From: DATAYA01 sp036272815
Lineage (GTDB): Bacteria; Pseudomonadota; Alphaproteobacteria; Acetobacterales; Acetobacteraceae
Length of the DNA stretch: 7,757 nt
Direction: 5' to 3'
Assembly (NCBI GenBank): GCA_036272815.1
Contig: DATAYA010000191.1
Span: 1 to 7,757 of the forward strand
The translations under genes and the position numbers were made by a program. The notes under the pieces were generated by a model, which was not told where the DNA came from, did no database searches, and saw only the letters and a list, made by a program, of their open reading frames with translations. Of this stretch, positions 6,202 through 7,757 are shown piece after piece. The stretch's first letter is position 1; each line of letters begins with the position of its first letter.

Positions 6202-7001
6202 GCGATCCGCTGGCCCTCTGCCGCGCCGGCGCGATCTCGCCGGAGGTCGCACTTGCGCGGCTGCTGCTGGCGGGCGAGGCGCCGGATGCGATCGGCGCCC
6301 GGCTCGGCGCGGCGGACGGTGCGCTGCGCGCGTTGCTCGCGGGCGCCGGGCTCGGGGCCGTGCAGGCGATGCTGCGCGACGTCGATCACGCGCCGCGCGA
6401 CGTGGCGGCGGTGCGGGCGATGTTCGACGCGGCGGTGGCGTGCGCGCCGGAGGCGAGTGTCGCCGCCTTCTCGCTCGGCGACCCGGCGATACTGGCGCGC
6501 GCGACGGCGGAACTCGTCGCGTGGCTGGAGGCCGAGGCGCTGCTCGGGCCGGGCTGCGACGTGCTCGACCTCGGCTGCGGCATCGGCCGCGTGGCCGCGG
6601 CGGTGGCGCTGCGCGTCCGCTCGGTGCTCGCGCTCGACGTCTCGCCGGCGATGATCGCCGAGGCCACGCGGCGGCATGGCCGCATCCCGGGCTTGCGCTT
6701 TACCAGCACGCCCGGCCGCGATCTCGCGGCACTCCCCGATGCCGGGTTCGGACTGATCCTCGCCGTCGACAGTTTTCCGTACCTCGTGCAGGCCAGGGTC
6801 GCCGAATCCCACGTCGCCGATGCGGCGCGGGTGCTGCGCCCGGGCGGAACGCTGGCAATCTTTAATTTGTCGTATCGCGGTGCCGCGGCCGATCGCGAGG
6901 ACGCGCGGCGATGGTCGCAGGCTTATGGCCTGTCTCTGCACCGCGAGGCTGCGCGTCCGTTCGCGCTGTGGGACGGGCTTGCCTTCACGTTCCGGCGCTG
7001 A
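6168..7001 (+). CDS. Class I SAM-dependent methyltransferase with N-terminal helical extension
   Basis: Protein of 277 residues. The C-terminal half is a standard methyltransferase domain: motif I DVLDLGCGIGRVAAAVA at 131-147, motif II VLALDVSPAMIAEA at 153-166, motif IV FGLILAVDSFPYL at 194-206, and RVLRPGGTLAIFNLSY at 221-236. The first 120 or so residues are Ala/Leu-rich and probably helical; I do not recognise a named domain, though ISPEVALARLLLAGEAPDAI (23-42) looks like a small helical bundle. ATG 6168 lies 34 bases inside the preceding gene behind a G-run at 6152-6157. TTG 6198 (overlapping the stop as TTGA) is an alternative that removes ten residues of low complexity. The substrate is unknown; as the last gene of the operon, a capping O- or N-methylation of the glycoconjugate is the natural guess. 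Its 3' end overlaps the convergent GST gene by 17 bases. Confidence 0.85.
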   Translation: MQRDATPAPGLSDPLALCRAGAISPEVALARLLLAGEAPDAIGARLGAADGALRALLAGAGLGAVQAMLRDVDHAPRDVAAVRAMFDAAVACAPEASVAAFSLGDPAILARATAELVAWLEAEALLGPGCDVLDLGCGIGRVAAAVALRVRSVLALDVSPAMIAEATRRHGRIPGLRFTSTPGRDLAALPDAGFGLILAVDSFPYLVQARVAESHVADAARVLRPGGTLAIFNLSYRGAAADREDARRWSQAYGLSLHREAARPFALWDGLAFTFRR

Positions 7002-7629
7002 CCTCCGCATCGGCCTGCCGCTCCGGCTCGGCCGCGGCGAAGGCCGGCAGCGCGCGACACGCGGCTTCGGCCGCGAGCAGGCGCGGGTACGCGTCCAGCC
7101 CGACGCCGAAGCGCCGCGCATTGCCGAGCTGCGGCACGAGGCAGATTTCTGCCAGTGTCGGCGCCGTGCCGAACAGGAATTCGTCGCCCTCCGGCACCAG
7201 CGCCGCGCAGGCCGCGAGCCCGTCGGCGATCACTTCGCGCGCCCAGGTGTCGATCGCCGCCTGGTCGTGCCCGAGCGCGCGCAGCCGGCGCAGCACGCGC
7301 AGGTTCTGCACCGGATGGATGTCGCAGGCGATCGCCAGCGCGAAGGCGCGGACGCGGGCGCGGTCGAGTGCTCCGTCCGGCAGCAGCGCGGGCTCGGGAT
7401 GCGTCTCGTCGAGCCACTCGCAGATCGCGAGCGACTGCGTGAGGCGCTGGCCGTCGTCCAGCACCAGCGTCGGCACCAGCCCCTGCGGGTTGATCGCCAG
7501 ATAGTCGGGCCGGCGCTGATCGCCGCGGCGCAGATGATGCGGGATTTGTTCGGCGGAGAGGCCCTTGAGGTTGAGCGCGATCCGTACCCGCCAAGCCGCC
7601 GAGGACCGCCAGAACCCGTGCAGAACCAT
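6985..7629 (-). CDS. maiA: Maleylacetoacetate isomerase-type (zeta class) glutathione S-transferase
   Basis: Cytoplasmic enzyme of 214 residues, the usual length for MaiA, which isomerises maleylacetoacetate to fumarylacetoacetate with glutathione in tyrosine/homogentisate or gentisate breakdown. The thioredoxin-like domain has the zeta signature RSSAAWRVRIALNLKGL (8-24). Ser9-Ser10 match the zeta SSC motif, with Ala where eukaryotic enzymes have Cys, as is common in bacterial proteins. INPQGLVPTL (46-55) carries the cis-Pro loop, and QSLAICEWLDE (65-75) the glutathione gamma-glutamyl site. The helical domain has CDIHPVQNLRVLRRL (102-116), typical of MaiA. ATG 7629 follows a strong ribosome binding site. 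The frame extends to a GTG at 7686, but that start lies at the hairpin arm and lacks such a site. It is convergent to the sugar operon and seems functionally unrelated. No other homogentisate gene is visible, so a general zeta-GST role remains possible. Confidence 0.88.
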   Translation of the reverse strand: MVLHGFWRSSAAWRVRIALNLKGLSAEQIPHHLRRGDQRRPDYLAINPQGLVPTLVLDDGQRLTQSLAICEWLDETHPEPALLPDGALDRARVRAFALAIACDIHPVQNLRVLRRLRALGHDQAAIDTWAREVIADGLAACAALVPEGDEFLFGTAPTLAEICLVPQLGNARRFGVGLDAYPRLLAAEAACRALPAFAAAEPERQADAEVSAGT

Positions 7630-7633
7630 TGTT

Positions 7634-7641
7634 TCCTCCCC
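7634..7641 (-). promoter_or_regulatory. Shine-Dalgarno for the maiA-type gene
   Basis: On the minus strand GGGGAGGA precedes ATG 7629, leaving about 5 bases between GGAGG and the start codon. It decides in favour of ATG 7629 over the upstream GTG 7686. Confidence 0.75.
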
Positions 7642-7651
7642 GAAGATGTCA

Positions 7652-7692
7652 GAGAAGCGGGCCAGCCCCCGAAAGGACTGGCCCAACCTCTC
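7652..7692 (-). terminator. Strong GC-rich hairpin upstream of maiA (terminator-like, no U tract)
   Basis: Arms at 7659-7668 and 7675-7684 pair over 10 positions with one G-U wobble around a 6-base loop; a further GAGA/TCTC pair at 7652-7655 and 7689-7692 can extend it past an internal bulge. On the minus strand it lies just after the stop of a possible upstream gene (7691-7693) and about 20 bases before the maiA ribosome binding site. That suits a terminator or attenuator, but the bases after the stem (GCTTCTCTG) are not a U-run. On the plus strand no gene ends here. A Rho-assisted terminator, a processing site or a 5' UTR stem are all possible. Confidence 0.4.
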
Positions 7693-7756
7693 AGCGGCGA
7701 CGTACAGTCACCTTGATCCGTATGACCAAGGTGACCATAATCGCCGACAGAGGCCA
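7691..7756 (-). CDS. Possible C-terminal end of an unidentified minus-strand gene, or a 15-codon mini-ORF
   Basis: A minus-strand frame is open from the right edge to a TGA at 7691-7693 and encodes WPLSAIMVTLVIRIKVTVRRR, a short hydrophobic beta-type run ending in basic residues. It could be the C-terminus of a protein beginning outside the window, or a free-standing 15-residue peptide from ATG 7738, although no good ribosome binding site precedes that ATG. Third positions are about 70% G/C, compatible with coding but not decisive over so short a stretch. I do not recognise the family. Its stop sits 61 bases upstream of the maiA start. Confidence 0.3.
   Translation of the reverse strand, partial: WPLSAIMVTLVIRIKVTVRRR
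7707..7735. repeat. Perfect 9-bp inverted repeat, 11-base spacer
   Basis: GTCACCTTG at 7707-7715 is exactly reverse-complemented by CAAGGTGAC at 7727-7735. The spacing centres the arms about two helical turns apart (20 bases), as for a dimeric regulator, and the repeat lies about 80-110 bases upstream of the maiA start. It could be an operator for maiA, or may simply reflect the Val-Thr-Leu...Lys-Val-Thr coding of the putative minus-strand peptide. No convincing -35/-10 pair is visible nearby; TTGGTC with a 17-base gap to TGTACG is a poor match. Confidence 0.45.
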
Positions 7757-7757
7757 A

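Noticed and set aside
6856..6875. A short AT-rich patch within the last methyltransferase gene, considered as an internal promoter or insertion scar
   Set aside because: It is fully coding (AIFNLSY, following the usual RPGG turn of methyltransferases) and has no matching -35/-10 arrangement or flanking repeats.
7630..7686. GTG start for the maiA-type gene at 7686
   Set aside because: The extra residues do not belong to the GST fold, the start lies at the hairpin arm, and a strong ribosome binding site directly precedes ATG 7629.
1..7757. CRISPR arrays, tRNA or rRNA genes, insertion sequences and attachment sites
   Set aside because: I found no regularly spaced repeats, cloverleaf sequences, transposase motifs or terminal inverted repeats in the window.

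Overview
The window is very GC-rich and almost fully coding, with strong G/C preference at third codon positions, GTG and TTG starts, and overlapping stop/start junctions. Together with a zeta-class GST of the maleylacetoacetate isomerase type, this suggests an alphaproteobacterium, perhaps Acetobacteraceae, Rhodospirillales or a Methylobacterium relative. That placement rests on composition and protein flavour only; there is no rRNA or other marker.

Positions 2-7001 hold one tightly packed + strand operon of eight genes, the first cut by the left edge. In order they are: a CgeB-like glycosyltransferase (2-949); an RmlA-like sugar-1-phosphate nucleotidyltransferase (955-1737); a CmoB-like SAM methyltransferase (1737-2525); a glycoside hydrolase clan A-like TIM-barrel protein (2522-3409); a PIG-L/LmbE zinc deacetylase (3399-4187); a GT4 glycosyltransferase (4184-5239); a BioF2/FemAB-like GNAT acyltransferase (5236-6201); and a class I SAM methyltransferase with an N-terminal extension (6168-7001). 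The largest gap is 5 bases. Every later junction overlaps, so the genes are probably translationally coupled. No polymerase, flippase or ABC exporter is present, so the pathway must continue outside the window or make a small intracellular glycoconjugate.

Read as a pathway (inference): the nucleotidyltransferase activates a sugar, the two glycosyltransferases place sugars, the PIG-L enzyme frees an amine from an N-acetyl sugar, the GNAT-fold enzyme could re-acylate it, and the two methyltransferases could cap the product. The hydrolase-like protein would trim, transfer or bind the glycan.

The most striking protein is the one at 2522-3409. Its order of sequence motifs indicates a circularly permuted (beta/alpha)8 barrel. 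It begins at strand beta4, with the acid/base Asn-Glu-Pro motif at residues 9-11, runs through the beta7 nucleophile and beta8, and only then carries what looks like beta1-beta3. An in-frame stop 51 bases upstream excludes a mis-called start.

On the right, a minus-strand gene for a maleylacetoacetate isomerase-type GST (6985-7629) converges on the operon and overlaps its last gene by 17 bases. The remaining 128 bases (7630-7757) hold its ribosome binding site, a strong GC-rich hairpin, a perfect 9-bp inverted repeat, and possibly the last 21 codons of another minus-strand gene entering from the right edge.
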